A model generated the notes under the pieces. The model was not told the origin of the DNA. It ran no database searches and saw only the letters and a program-made list of their open reading frames with translations. The translations under genes and the position numbers were made by a program. A stretch of DNA of 60,325 nucleotides, from positions 1 through 60,325 of the forward strand of contig CAMVJE010000008.1 in the NCBI GenBank assembly GCA_947167745.1. The letters are read 5' to 3'. Of this stretch, positions 8,898 to 17,674 are shown one piece after another (position 1 is the first letter of the stretch; each line of letters starts with the position of its first letter). The stretch comes from an uncultured Treponema sp. Its GTDB lineage: Bacteria; Spirochaetota; Spirochaetia; Treponematales; Treponemataceae.

Positions 8898-10172
8898 ATG
8901 GATATATCTGCAATTTCTAGCAAACTTCGCGCGGGAAGTGACACTCTTGCACTTCAAACCGCTTCACAAAAAAACATAGCTCTTTCTGCCGTAATCTCTT
9001 CTATCGAAAAGAACCGTTCTGCTATTCTTGCGGCAAATGCTGAAGATGTAGCCCTCGCCCGCTCAAAGGGCATGACAGAAAGTCTCGTCGACCGCCTTTC
9101 TCTCAACGACAAAAGAATCGACGGTCTTATCGATTCAATCAAAATTATCATCTCCCAGACAGACCCGATTGGTGAGGAAGTTGCCGGCTGGAAGACTCCT
9201 CTCGGCATGTCAATCAGGCAGGTTCGAGTTCCGCTGGGAGTTGTTGCCCTTATCTACGAAAGTCGCCCCAACGTCACAGTTGACGCATTTGCCCTCGCCT
9301 ACAAAAGCGGCAATGCAATTTTGCTCCGTGGCTCATCTTCTGCCCTTAAATCAAATAAAGCAATCGTCGCTGCTATAAAAGAAGGCCTTGTTTCAAGCGA
9401 AGCTCAGGGATTCGGTGTCGCTGATTCAATCGAACTTGCTCCCTGCGAAAGCCATGATGAAGTCGAAGAAATTCTTACCGCTGTAGGCAAAATCGATGTA
9501 GCTCTTCCGCGAGGCAGTGCAAAACTGATTAACATGGTTGTTCAGACAGCAAAAGTTCCAGTGATTGAAACCGGGGCCGGAATCTGCCACATTTATGTAG
9601 ACGAAAGTGGCGACCTTGAAATGGCCGAAAACATTGCATGGAACGCAAAGACCCAGCGACCAGGCGTTTGCAATGCAATCGAGTGCATTCTTGTTCACGA
9701 AAAAGTGGCTCAGGAATTCCTTCCGCGACTGGCAAAACGCTTTGCCGGCAAAGTTGAACTTCGCTGCGATCAAAAATCTTATGAAATCTGTGCAAATCTG
9801 TGCAAATCTGTGGATTGTAAAATTGTTCCGGCAGAAGAAGCCGATTTTGATACAGAATTCCTTGATTTAATCTGCGCAGTCAAAGTCGTGAGCGATGTAA
9901 ACGAAGCAATTGCCTTCATTAACACTCACAACACAAAGCACTCAGAAAGCATCATCACCGAAAGCCGTGAAAATGCCCGTCTCTTCCAGGCAAAAATCGA
10001 TGCGGCATGTGTCTATGTAAACTGCTCGACCCGCTTCACAGACGGCGGAGAATTCGGTTTCGGTGCGGAGCTTGGAATCTCAACCCAAAAACTCCATGCC
10101 CGCGGTCCAATGGGAATCAAAGCCCTCACCACCACTAAATATTTAATCGATGGCGACGGCCAGATAAGATAA
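8898..10172 (+). CDS. proA: Gamma-glutamyl phosphate reductase
   Basis: 424 residues, aldehyde-dehydrogenase superfamily. ProA reduces gamma-glutamyl phosphate to glutamate semialdehyde with NADPH in proline synthesis. Family stretches visible are VPLGVVALIYESRPNVTVDA, the catalytic-cysteine region RPGVCNAIE, and the C-terminal FTDGGEFGFGAELGIS. The ATG at 8898 opens the normal MDISAISSKL start; an in-frame start 21 nt upstream overlaps the previous gene and is unlikely. Near residues 296-306 three perfect tandem copies of AAATCTGTG(C/G) add CANLCKS to the protein. proB and proC lie 1.7 kb away, beyond a gene on the opposite strand. Confidence 0.95.
   Translation: MDISAISSKLRAGSDTLALQTASQKNIALSAVISSIEKNRSAILAANAEDVALARSKGMTESLVDRLSLNDKRIDGLIDSIKIIISQTDPIGEEVAGWKTPLGMSIRQVRVPLGVVALIYESRPNVTVDAFALAYKSGNAILLRGSSSALKSNKAIVAAIKEGLVSSEAQGFGVADSIELAPCESHDEVEEILTAVGKIDVALPRGSAKLINMVVQTAKVPVIETGAGICHIYVDESGDLEMAENIAWNAKTQRPGVCNAIECILVHEKVAQEFLPRLAKRFAGKVELRCDQKSYEICANLCKSVDCKIVPAEEADFDTEFLDLICAVKVVSDVNEAIAFINTHNTKHSESIITESRENARLFQAKIDAACVYVNCSTRFTDGGEFGFGAELGISTQKLHARGPMGIKALTTTKYLIDGDGQIR
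9784..9813. repeat. Three tandem 10-bp AAATCTGTGC units inside proA
   Basis: Units at 9784-9793, 9794-9803 and 9804-9813 are identical except for the last base. They keep the proA frame. Similar ATCTGTG-type tandems occur at 19612-19629 in prmC and, as ATCTGCGT, at 44040-44070. Confidence 0.8.
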
Positions 10173-10187
10173 TCTTTGCAGCCTCTT

Positions 10188-11711
10188 TTACAGGAGGCTT
10201 GCAATCTCTTTTACATTCTCAGAGGATACTGAAATATTTGATGTGTTCTGTGAGAAGTTTTCGATACCAAGTGCAATCTGTCGCAGAGTAATGAAAATCT
10301 GTTCGCTTGAACTCGTAAGCTGGCTGACATAATCAAGGATTTCGTGAGAACTGTCTGCCGTATCATTCGAAGACTTCATGATGCTTGAAAAATCGCTCTC
10401 AAGAAGCCGGGCATTATTGCATTCTTCATCAATTTGTCTTGACCCCTTTTCACTATCCAAAATAAGCCTGTCAGCGGCCTGCTGAATCTGATTTATGATT
10501 TCCCGGATATCCTTAATACTGTCAAGAATGTTGTCAGAAAGGCGACGGATTTCTGTTGCAACAATATGGAAGTTTTTACCAGCCTCACCACAGCTTGAAG
10601 CCTCCAACTCGGCGTTAAATGCAATGATTTTCGTCTGATCAGCAACATTATTGATAATCGAAACGATGTCCCAAATTCCGCTGATTTTTGAGTTAAGATC
10701 TTTAATTCCTTCGATAGTCAGATTGTTGGTATTCTTAATGTTCAGGAGTTCTTTAACATTATTTTGCAGAGCCTCGCTTCCTGAAATAACTGCATTTCTT
10801 GATTGCTCTGCAAGATTTGTTACCTGCTTGATTTTTTCACCAATGTTGCCGGCAAGTTCTGTAGAATCCTGCATTGTGGCTACAATTTCCTTTACAGCCG
10901 CGCTCTGATCATGACTGGTTTTTGCACTTTCTTTTGTTGCATCAGCCAAAGTTTGGGTTTCGCACAAAAGATTTGCACTCACGGCCCGTGAATTCTTCTG
11001 AATCTTTCGAATTATCAAAGAATATGTTATAAAGCAAACAAAAAGATCTGCAGCAGCACCGATTGCACTGTATATCAGAAATTTTGAAAAACTGTTTTCT
11101 GACGGATTCTTAATAAGGTTGATTGGAACTGTGATCATATTCATGATGGAAATATAAAGCGATGTTATGAAAGCAATGTTTAAATTTACCGAAAGATTGT
11201 CACTGATTTTTATGCCGATTTCACGCATTTGCTTTGTCATAAGAATTCGTTTTATAAGGAAGACATTGAGCGTGTAGCACAAGAAGCCTACACCGACAGA
11301 CTGCAATTCAATAATGATGAATATAACAGGATTGAATTCTACGACACCCTTAATAGATTCGATGATTGCGGTTGAGCCGGCTCCAAGCAAAAATCCCACA
11401 GCATCACCAATAGCAATGGCTATGTCAAATCTTTTGTAACACTTCCAGCAATCAGCAATGTCTTTTTCGGTGAGGGACTCTTTGCTCTTTCTGCCTTTCT
11501 CTATGATTTTTTCAAATTTTTTAAGAATCGGTTTTTCAACAATTGCACAAGCCAAAATCAAAAAGAAAGAAATTGAGACAGTTGGAATACATTGGGTAAT
11601 AATATCCAGTGGGCGTTCATAAATAAAGCCGTAGTGGAAGATTCGAAGAAAGAAGATTCCAAGATAGGTTGTAGAAAAAATTAATACTAAAAAATGTGAA
11701 AAAATACTCAT
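10188..11711 (-). CDS. Methyl-accepting chemotaxis protein with six-helix membrane sensor
   Basis: 507 residues. The first 235 contain about six membrane helices and no periplasmic ligand-binding domain. From about residue 250 onward there is a cytoplasmic coiled-coil signalling domain. The hairpin tip (DQTKIIAFNAELEASSCGEA, ATEIRRLSDN) matches the conserved CheA/CheW-contact region of chemoreceptors, with AAIEA changed to AELEA. It probably senses a membrane-associated or intracellular signal for flagellar chemotaxis. It lies convergent to proA and splits the proline genes. A short hairpin (GCCTC/GAGGC) overlaps its 3' end but has no T-run. Confidence 0.88.
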   Translation of the reverse strand: MSIFSHFLVLIFSTTYLGIFFLRIFHYGFIYERPLDIITQCIPTVSISFFLILACAIVEKPILKKFEKIIEKGRKSKESLTEKDIADCWKCYKRFDIAIAIGDAVGFLLGAGSTAIIESIKGVVEFNPVIFIIIELQSVGVGFLCYTLNVFLIKRILMTKQMREIGIKISDNLSVNLNIAFITSLYISIMNMITVPINLIKNPSENSFSKFLIYSAIGAAADLFVCFITYSLIIRKIQKNSRAVSANLLCETQTLADATKESAKTSHDQSAAVKEIVATMQDSTELAGNIGEKIKQVTNLAEQSRNAVISGSEALQNNVKELLNIKNTNNLTIEGIKDLNSKISGIWDIVSIINNVADQTKIIAFNAELEASSCGEAGKNFHIVATEIRRLSDNILDSIKDIREIINQIQQAADRLILDSEKGSRQIDEECNNARLLESDFSSIMKSSNDTADSSHEILDYVSQLTSSSEQIFITLRQIALGIENFSQNTSNISVSSENVKEIASLL

Positions 11712-11875
11712 GCTATATATTATAAAACGATATTTGCAATAATTAAAACAAATTCTTCTTCATATTAAGAAAAATTTAAAGAAAGTCCGAAAAAACGCCT
11801 GAATTTTATGCAAAATCCAGACTCTTAAAACTGATTTCCCTGACAACTCCCCAATTTTACTAATTTTCCCCTTTC

Positions 11876-11904
11876 TTAACACAAATCAATAAATCTGCTA
11901 CAAT
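11876..11904 (+). promoter_or_regulatory. proB-proC promoter
   Basis: TTAACA (11876-11881), a 17-nt spacer and TACAAT (11899-11904) precede proB. The predicted start near 11911 leaves a short leader with an AGGAAG ribosome site. The remainder of the 214-bp gap from 11712 is AT-rich and shows nothing else I can name. Confidence 0.6.
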
Positions 11905-11925
11905 TCAGCGACAGGAAGATTTACT

Positions 11926-12720
11926 ATGACAATTTCTCAATCGCTGAATGAATCGCGTAAAATCGTAATCAAAATTGGCTCAAACACACTCGCAAAAGCA
12001 GACGGAACTCAAAACACTGAATTCATGGCTTCATTTGCCCGCCAATGCAAGAATTTAATCTCAAAAGGCAAACAAATCGTCGTCGTTTCTTCGGGCGCAC
12101 AGGTTTCTGGTGTTTCAACCCTCAAGGAATGGTCACGCAAAAAGGATGTTCACTTTAGGCAGGCACTTTGTGCAATTGGTCAGGTGGAACTTATGGCTCA
12201 GTGGCGAAAGGCCTTTGCCGAACAGGAACTTCACATAGGTCAGCTTTTATTCACCAAAGAAGATTTTGAAGACAATCACCGCTCACTTAATATCCGGAAT
12301 ACGCTCTTCACTCTGGTTGATGAGGGTGTCGTTCCAATCATCAACGAAAATGACTCCGTTTCAACCGATGAATTTGCCATCGGCGACAATGACAATCTTT
12401 CTGCAATCACGGCCATTCTCTGGAGTGCAGATTTACTCATTCTTTTCAGCGACATCGACGGAATCTACACCGACAATCCAAAAACGAATCCAAAGGCCGA
12501 ACTGGTTGAACAGGTTGCTTCAATTGATGATCTACGCAAAAAAATCACCATAGGTGAGACAAATGCCTTCGGTACCGGCGGAATCGAAACAAAAATCCAG
12601 GCCGCAAGCAAAAGCACAAAATACGGCATTCCCATGATTCTTGCCAATGGCGGTAAAGCTGACATTCTGGACAAACTGGCCGATGGCAGCGCAAAGGGAA
12701 CACTTTTTCTGGCAGAGTAA
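11926..12720 (+). CDS. proB: Glutamate 5-kinase, short form without PUA domain
   Basis: 264 residues, amino-acid-kinase fold. ProB phosphorylates glutamate with ATP, the first step of proline synthesis and usually the proline-inhibited one. Visible motifs are VIKIGSNTL, VSSGAQVSG, INENDSVSTDEF and GTGGIETKIQAA. The approximately 100-residue PUA domain of the E. coli enzyme is absent, which is common in short ProB proteins. AGGAAG lies upstream of the ATG. It is followed 15 nt later by proC, forming a proBC operon. Confidence 0.95.
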   Translation: MTISQSLNESRKIVIKIGSNTLAKADGTQNTEFMASFARQCKNLISKGKQIVVVSSGAQVSGVSTLKEWSRKKDVHFRQALCAIGQVELMAQWRKAFAEQELHIGQLLFTKEDFEDNHRSLNIRNTLFTLVDEGVVPIINENDSVSTDEFAIGDNDNLSAITAILWSADLLILFSDIDGIYTDNPKTNPKAELVEQVASIDDLRKKITIGETNAFGTGGIETKIQAASKSTKYGIPMILANGGKADILDKLADGSAKGTLFLAE

Positions 12721-12735
12721 TTTAAGGAGTTAATT

Positions 12736-13524
12736 ATGACAATTTCTTGTATTGGAACAGGTGCAATGGGTGGCGCAATCATGCGGGCCGTTTGCAAAAA
12801 TTTTGACCTATCACAAATCAAAGTGACAGACAAAAATACCGAAATGGGCAAAAAATTCGCCTCGGAGAACGGTTGTACATTTGTCGCTTCAAACAAAGAA
12901 GTTCTTTCTTCAAAATACATTTTCCTGGCTGTAAAGCCTCAGTTTTTAGGCGATGTTTTTGCCGAAATCAAAGACGACATTAATTCTGATTCAGTTATTA
13001 TTTCAATGGCAGCAGGAGTCAAACTTGAAAAACTGGAAGCCTTTGCTCCGAAAGCCCGCTTTGTACGCATGATGCCAAATGTCTGTGCTCAGATTGGCGA
13101 GGCAATGACAGCCATTACAAAAAGCCCTTCTGTCTCTGACGAAGAATTTGAAGATGTAAAAAAGATTCTTTCGGCAGCAGGAAAGGTTGAAGTCGTGCCA
13201 GAAAAACTCATGGACTGCGTTACGGCTGTAAGCGGATCTGGCCCGGCTTTTGTCTTTATGTTCATCGAAGCTATGGCAGATGCCGCAGTCCGTTGTGGAA
13301 TGCCCCGCAGTCAGGCCTACACTTACGCAGCCCAGACAGTCTACGGCTCAGCGGGAATGGTCTTGCAGAGCGGAAGTCACCCGGCAGTGCTAAAAGACAT
13401 GGTTTGCTCACCGGCTGGAACTACGATTGAAGGTGTCGCTGCCCTTGAAAAGAATAATTTCCGGAATGCAGTGATTGAGGCTGTAAGTGCCGCTTGTGAC
13501 CGCTCAATCGCTTTGGGGAAATAA
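12736..13524 (+). CDS. proC: Pyrroline-5-carboxylate reductase
   Basis: 262 residues with the Rossmann start CIGTGAMGGAI and the C-terminal dimer/active-site block AVSGSGPAFVFMFIEAM and SPAGTTIEGV. It performs the last step of proline synthesis, NAD(P)H reduction of pyrroline-5-carboxylate, in the cytoplasm. AAGGAG sits 7 nt before the ATG. It is the second gene of the proBC operon and ends just before a strong hairpin terminator. Confidence 0.96.
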   Translation: MTISCIGTGAMGGAIMRAVCKNFDLSQIKVTDKNTEMGKKFASENGCTFVASNKEVLSSKYIFLAVKPQFLGDVFAEIKDDINSDSVIISMAAGVKLEKLEAFAPKARFVRMMPNVCAQIGEAMTAITKSPSVSDEEFEDVKKILSAAGKVEVVPEKLMDCVTAVSGSGPAFVFMFIEAMADAAVRCGMPRSQAYTYAAQTVYGSAGMVLQSGSHPAVLKDMVCSPAGTTIEGVAALEKNNFRNAVIEAVSAACDRSIALGK

Positions 13525-13531
13525 AAAAAGC

Positions 13532-13585
13532 CCCGTTCTGAAGAACTTCATTTTGAAGTGTACTCAGATACGGGACCTTTTGTTT
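13532..13585 (+). terminator. Long imperfect hairpin terminator after proC, probably bidirectional
   Basis: CCCGT-TCTGA (13532-13541) pairs with TCAGA-T-ACGGG (13564-13574), and an inner ACTTCA/TGAAGT stem (13545-13550, 13554-13559) closes a TTT loop. T-rich sequence follows on the plus strand and a run of As precedes it, so it can also serve the convergent gene at 13601. Confidence 0.75.
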
Positions 13586-13600
13586 AATTAGCGCAAGTAA

Positions 13601-14173
13601 TTAGTTCTTAGCAGAAACCTTTACGATTCGTGAACCATTTACGAGAACGCGGTACTCTCCTGCAGGAGCATTAGCCAGTTTAATTACAACTGGTGCAGCA
13701 TCACCATCAAGATTGTCAGCTGAGAGAAGCTGCTGGTCGCCAGATTTTACTACAACAATTCGGCTTGGTGATGCAGAACCGTTTCCTGCAATCGTAAGTT
13801 CGATTGTTGCTGCATCATCGATTTTAATAGCATATTCAGCTTTTTTTGTTTTTTCGATGTTTTCGAGTGTTGCACTGTCTTTGTTTCCGTGATAGAGAGC
13901 TGTATAGCTTTCTGTCTTGAATTTAACTGTTCCAGAAACAATTTTGAAAGTAGCACCCTTTGAGCCTTTTACAGCAGGAATTTCGTAAGCTTTGCTTGGA
14001 GCAAATGTGGTATCAGATTCTCCGATTTTTCCACCTGGATAGCCATTCCATTCCCAAGTTGCATTTACGCTTCCTGGTTTTTTAGCTTTGGCACCTTTAT
14101 CTGCATTTGACTGTGCAAATACCATTGAACCAATAAGCAATGCTGCGACTGCGATTCCAACTTTTCTTAACAT
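13601..14173 (-). CDS. Small exported beta-rich protein of unknown function
   Basis: 190 residues. An N-terminal signal peptide (MLRKVGIAVAALLIGSMVFA, then Q) is followed by a Lys/Gly-rich linker and a beta-rich body ending in GEYRVLVNGSRIVKVSAKN. There is no lipobox cysteine, so it is probably periplasmic or surface-exposed. AAAAGGAGGA precedes the ATG, giving a strong ribosome site. I do not recognise the family. The gene stands alone between the proC terminator and a divergent LysR regulator. Confidence 0.75.
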   Translation of the reverse strand: MLRKVGIAVAALLIGSMVFAQSNADKGAKAKKPGSVNATWEWNGYPGGKIGESDTTFAPSKAYEIPAVKGSKGATFKIVSGTVKFKTESYTALYHGNKDSATLENIEKTKKAEYAIKIDDAATIELTIAGNGSASPSRIVVVKSGDQQLLSADNLDGDAAPVVIKLANAPAGEYRVLVNGSRIVKVSAKN

Positions 14174-14338
14174 TTTATAAATCCTCCTTTTAAAAATGTC
14201 ATTTTTATTATATCACATTAATATTCAGAATGTTGCAGTTTTTTTACAATTTTCCGTACTTTTTGACAGTTTACGATTTTTCTAATAAGGATATTTTATT
14301 CTATTTTCAGTTTCTCCCTTTTGATTTATAGTATTAGT

Positions 14339-15232
14339 ATGGATTTCTTTGAGTTAAATGCCTTTCTTAACCTTTCCCAAACCCTTCATTTTGCCCATAC
14401 GGCAGAAAAAGTGAATCTAAGCCCGTCTGCTTTGAGTCGCCTGATTTCCCGGCTTGAAGACGAGGCCGGTACAAATCTTCTTGAACGCAACAACAGGGAA
14501 GTAAAACTCACACCAGCTGGAGCAGATTTTGCTCAGTTCGCAAAAAAATGTCTGGAAGAGCAAGAAGACATTCTTAATTCCTTCCGCACGACAGGTGACG
14601 AAATTTCGGGTACGCTCCATGTCTATGCTTCGGTTACGGCATGCTACTCAATTATGCCCCCTTTCTTAAAATCCCTTTCCGAAAAATATCCTAAAATACA
14701 TCTTGAAATCGAAACAGGAGACCCTGCAGGAGCTGTAAACGCGGTCAAAGAAGGTCGTGCGGAGCTTGCCGTGGCCGCCATACCGGAGACAGGACTTTCA
14801 GGATTTGACACACTGCCCATCCGCCACACACCTTTGGTTTTTGCAGCAAGCACTGGCGGCCCCTGGGAACACGAAGCAGGAAGCCCTCAGGACATTGTTT
14901 CGTCTGTACCGCTGATTCTGCCCAAAACAGGACTGGCCCGGGAACGCTTTGACACATGGATTCAGAGCCGAAATGTAAAACCAGTGATTGCTGCCGAAAC
15001 AGAAGGAAACGAGGCAATCATGGCTTTAGTTCAGCTCGGAATCGGTATCGGACTTATCCCCCACATCGTTCTGACAAACGGCCCATATAATACTGGTTTT
15101 ACATGTCTTTCAGCTGGAAATGCCCTGGGCTACTACGAAGTCGGATTCATACAGAAAAAAGAAATTTCTGGCAGCGAATCAGTCAAACGAATCCGCAAGG
15201 CAGTAAACGAAATCCTGAACACAATGCGATAA
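14339..15232 (+). CDS. ilvY: LysR-type regulator resembling IlvY
   Basis: 297 residues from ATG 14339 (an upstream TTG extension to 14321 is unlikely). The N-terminal winged helix (MDFFELNAFLNLSQTLHFA, SALSRLISRLEDEAGTNL) and the effector domain closely follow IlvY, in particular TLHVYASVTACYSIMPPFL and GDPAGAVNAVKEGRAELAVA. In other bacteria IlvY activates ilvC in response to acetohydroxy acids; no ilv gene lies nearby here, so the target is unknown. TATAGT ends 6 nt before the ATG with no Shine-Dalgarno sequence, suggesting a leaderless mRNA. Confidence 0.75.
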   Translation: MDFFELNAFLNLSQTLHFAHTAEKVNLSPSALSRLISRLEDEAGTNLLERNNREVKLTPAGADFAQFAKKCLEEQEDILNSFRTTGDEISGTLHVYASVTACYSIMPPFLKSLSEKYPKIHLEIETGDPAGAVNAVKEGRAELAVAAIPETGLSGFDTLPIRHTPLVFAASTGGPWEHEAGSPQDIVSSVPLILPKTGLARERFDTWIQSRNVKPVIAAETEGNEAIMALVQLGIGIGLIPHIVLTNGPYNTGFTCLSAGNALGYYEVGFIQKKEISGSESVKRIRKAVNEILNTMR

Positions 15233-15322
15233 ATGTCGCGCAAAAATTTTAATTTTTTTTAATTTTTTTAGCCTTTTTCAAAACTCCTTCGTATAAATAT
15301 ATGTAAGCGCAAATGAAACGCG

Positions 15323-15381
15323 GTGGTTGAGCATAGACGAAACCACAAACAAAACTAAAATCAAATGCCGGAAAAACGGCA
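15323..15381 (+). promoter_or_regulatory. Structured 5' leader upstream of the GG-leader peptide gene
   Basis: Two short hairpins can form: GTGGTT/AACCAC (15323-15328 with 15341-15346) and TGCCG/CGGCA (15366-15370 with 15377-15381). They lie between an AT-rich, promoter-like stretch near 15290 and the ribosome site AAGGAG. I could not match the region to a known riboswitch class. Confidence 0.35.
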
Positions 15382-15404
15382 GGTCATACAAGGAGAATAA
15401 AATT

Positions 15405-15932
15405 ATGACAAACGAAGAAATGAAAAAAATTCTGGTTAAAGGTGGTGCAAGTGTTGCAGATGTCGAGAAGGCTCAGGAAAGATTCGATGCTGACAAAATC
15501 ACAGAAATCGTAGAAGCTGCGAACAGCCCGGAAGAGGCTTTTGAAAACCTTCACACTTTTTACCCGGAACTTGAAGTTAAAAAATTGCAGGAACAGTGCG
15601 ACTTCATCATGGAGCAGGTCGAAGCATCTTTTAAGGAACAGAAACAGGCCGAGCCTATGGAACTTACAGAAGATGAACTTGAGAATGTAGCCGGCGGCGG
15701 ATTCTGGGGCAGCGTTGGTAACTGGTTCAAGAAGAACTGGAAGACTGTTGCAATCGTAGCCGCAGGTGTCGTAATTGGAGCATTAACTTGTGGAGCAGGT
15801 GGTGCAGTCATAGCGGCTATGGATGTTGCGACAACTACAGCTCTGCAAGTTGGCTGTGCTGTTGGACTTGGAATTACAGGAGGCATTGCTGGCGGTATTA
15901 TCGGTCACAAGATAGCAGAAAACAATAAGTAA
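15405..15932 (+). CDS. Double-glycine-leader bacteriocin-like/RiPP-like precursor
   Basis: 175 residues from ATG 15405, which has AAGGAG 8 nt upstream; a longer frame from 15327 lacks a ribosome site. Residues 1-96 are acidic and helical and end in MELTEDELENVAGG, a classical double-glycine leader motif (L-x5-E/D-L-x2-V-x-GG). The roughly 77 residues after the GG are hydrophobic and Gly/Ala-rich, with two cysteines and GxxxG-type stretches (GGIAGGIIG), like pore-forming class II bacteriocins. No protease-exporter, modifying enzyme or immunity gene is adjacent. The long leader also recalls NHLP/Nif11-type RiPP precursors. Leader and core are seen in the sequence; the antimicrobial or signalling role is inferred. 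Confidence 0.65.
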   Translation: MTNEEMKKILVKGGASVADVEKAQERFDADKITEIVEAANSPEEAFENLHTFYPELEVKKLQEQCDFIMEQVEASFKEQKQAEPMELTEDELENVAGGGFWGSVGNWFKKNWKTVAIVAAGVVIGALTCGAGGAVIAAMDVATTTALQVGCAVGLGITGGIAGGIIGHKIAENNK

Positions 15933-15946
15933 AAACAACCCAAACT

Positions 15947-15973
15947 GACGGCAGAAATGCCGTCTTTTTTTTT
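15947..15973 (+). terminator. Intrinsic terminator after the GG-leader peptide gene
   Basis: GACGGCA, a GAAA loop and TGCCGTC (15947-15964) are followed by nine Ts. Confidence 0.85.
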
Positions 15974-16000
15974 CATAAAAATTACACTATAATTCACCCC

Positions 16001-17674
16001 ATGACCACAGACATTTCGATTACCGTTAAACCGAATGACGAGAAAAATCAAGCTCTTCTCAACGCGGAAATTTTTAAAGCCCTCGACAAAAAGGGAATTA
16101 CTTTCAAAAAGGAAGAAGTCACAAGCGTTTTCGTTAAAAAATCAATTGACGCACGGCACGGACAGATAAAAATCCTTTTACGATACAAAGTTTACATCGG
16201 CGAAAAGCCCAACGGAGACGGCGAAACACTCCCGGTCTGGAAAAAGGCGGACGGAAAACACACAGTCATAATCGTTGGCTCAGGCCCTGCGGGCTTGTAT
16301 GCGGCTTTCAGGCTTCTGGAAGACGGAATCAAACCTGTGATTATCGAGCGGGGAAGCTGCACTGACGAGCGGAAAAATGATGTTGAGGAGCTTGAATCAC
16401 AGGGAAAACTCAATGCCGAGTCAAATTTCTGCTTTGGTGAGGGCGGAGCCGGCACTTTCTCAGACGGAAAACTCTACACACGGAGCAACAAACGGGGCGA
16501 TATCGGAAAAATCTACCGCATCTTCGTCGAATTCGGTGCGAGCGAAAAGATTTTAACGGACGCCCATCCCCACATAGGAACTGACAAGCTGCCTGAAATC
16601 ATCAGCGGAATGCGTAAAAAAATCATCGCACTTGGCGGCGAATTTTACTTCGACACTCTCTGTACGAATTTAATCACCGAAAAGATTTCCGGGTCAAGCC
16701 CGAAAATGACATGCGACTCAAGCCCGAAAATGACATGCGGGGCAAGCCCGGCAATAACTGTTCGTGGCGTTAAAATTAAAAATCTCCGCACAAACGAAGA
16801 ATTTTCACTTACCGGAGAAGCAGTAATCCTTGCGACAGGCCATTCTGCAGTTGACATCTACAAAATGATTGCAAAAATCTCCCCCTCTTCCCTGGAAGCA
16901 AAAACTTTCGCTGTGGGAGTGCGGGTTGAGCATCCGAGGGCACTCATTGACTCGATTCAGTTTCACGGAAAGCCGATGCCACAGGCTGCAGAATACAGAC
17001 TCACCACACAGGTCGATGGCCGCGGCGTTTACAGCTTCTGCATGTGCCCTGGCGGATACATCGTTCCCTGTGCCACGGCAGAAAATCAAATCGTAATTAA
17101 CGGAATGTCAGCTTCCGGGCGAAACAGCCGGTGGAGCGACGCCGCAATCGTAGTTGAAAGGCGGCCTGAAGACATTCCTGAGGAATATCGCAAAAAAGCA
17201 GAAGATGACGGCTGCCCGGCCCTCTCAGGACTTTACTGGCGAACGGCCCTCGAAGAAGAAACTTCCCGGCAAGGGAAGGGTCAGTTTGCGCCGGCACAAA
17301 AACTCACGGATTTTTTGGGTCACAAAGATTCAACGGCCCTGCCCGAAACCAGCTACAAGCCGGGTGTGGTCATAAGCCGGCTGGACAAGTGGCTTCCTTC
17401 CGAAATCAGCTCCCGGCTCGAACAGGCATTCAGGGATTTTGACAAAAATATGCACGGTTTTATAAGCGAAGAGGCGATTTTGATTGCAAGCGAAACCCGA
17501 ACAAGCACTCCAGTGAGAATCACCCGCAACAAAGAGACTCTCGAGTGTGAGGGAATCGCAAATCTTTATCCGGCTGGCGAAGGCTCAGGCTATTCAGGCG
17601 GAATCGGAAGCTCAGCAATGGACGGGGAAAAGGTCGCGACAAAGATAAGTGAAAAGCTGAAAGAGGAAAACTGA
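16001..17674 (+). CDS. FAD-dependent dehydrogenase (COG2509-like) carrying an in-frame repeat
   Basis: 557 residues. After an N-terminal domain of about 85 residues comes a Rossmann FAD-binding motif (VIIVGSGPAGLYAAFRLL), then FCFGEGGAGTFSDGKL, and a C-terminal FAD closure (NLYPAGEGSGYSGGIGSSAM). This pattern is that of uncharacterised FAD-dependent dehydrogenases; the substrate is unknown. Residues 229-252 (SSPKMTCDSSPKMTC and flanks) are encoded by a family A repeat inserted in frame between two beta strands. TATAAT ends 7 nt before the ATG, with no Shine-Dalgarno sequence. The stop codon sits in a GAAAACTGA repeat. Confidence 0.85.
   Translation: MTTDISITVKPNDEKNQALLNAEIFKALDKKGITFKKEEVTSVFVKKSIDARHGQIKILLRYKVYIGEKPNGDGETLPVWKKADGKHTVIIVGSGPAGLYAAFRLLEDGIKPVIIERGSCTDERKNDVEELESQGKLNAESNFCFGEGGAGTFSDGKLYTRSNKRGDIGKIYRIFVEFGASEKILTDAHPHIGTDKLPEIISGMRKKIIALGGEFYFDTLCTNLITEKISGSSPKMTCDSSPKMTCGASPAITVRGVKIKNLRTNEEFSLTGEAVILATGHSAVDIYKMIAKISPSSLEAKTFAVGVRVEHPRALIDSIQFHGKPMPQAAEYRLTTQVDGRGVYSFCMCPGGYIVPCATAENQIVINGMSASGRNSRWSDAAIVVERRPEDIPEEYRKKAEDDGCPALSGLYWRTALEEETSRQGKGQFAPAQKLTDFLGHKDSTALPETSYKPGVVISRLDKWLPSEISSRLEQAFRDFDKNMHGFISEEAILIASETRTSTPVRITRNKETLECEGIANLYPAGEGSGYSGGIGSSAMDGEKVATKISEKLKEEN
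16685..16756. repeat. Family A repeat inserted in frame in the FAD dehydrogenase gene
   Basis: Three units of the type CAAGCCCGAAAATGACATG follow one another and are translated without a stop. They are the coding counterpart of the intergenic arrays at 1473-1573 and 18118-18232. Confidence 0.8.

Noticed and set aside
10173..10200. Hairpin between proA and the chemoreceptor gene as terminator
   Set aside because: The stem has a bulge, overlaps the chemoreceptor coding end, and has no T-run on either strand.
15327..15404. Longer start for the GG-leader peptide
   Set aside because: No ribosome site; the extension is translated from the structured leader. ATG 15405 has AAGGAG.
15300..15404. Known riboswitch upstream of the GG-leader peptide
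   Set aside because: I compared it from memory with c-di-GMP, SAM, fluoride and guanidine classes and found no convincing match, so only a generic leader is reported.
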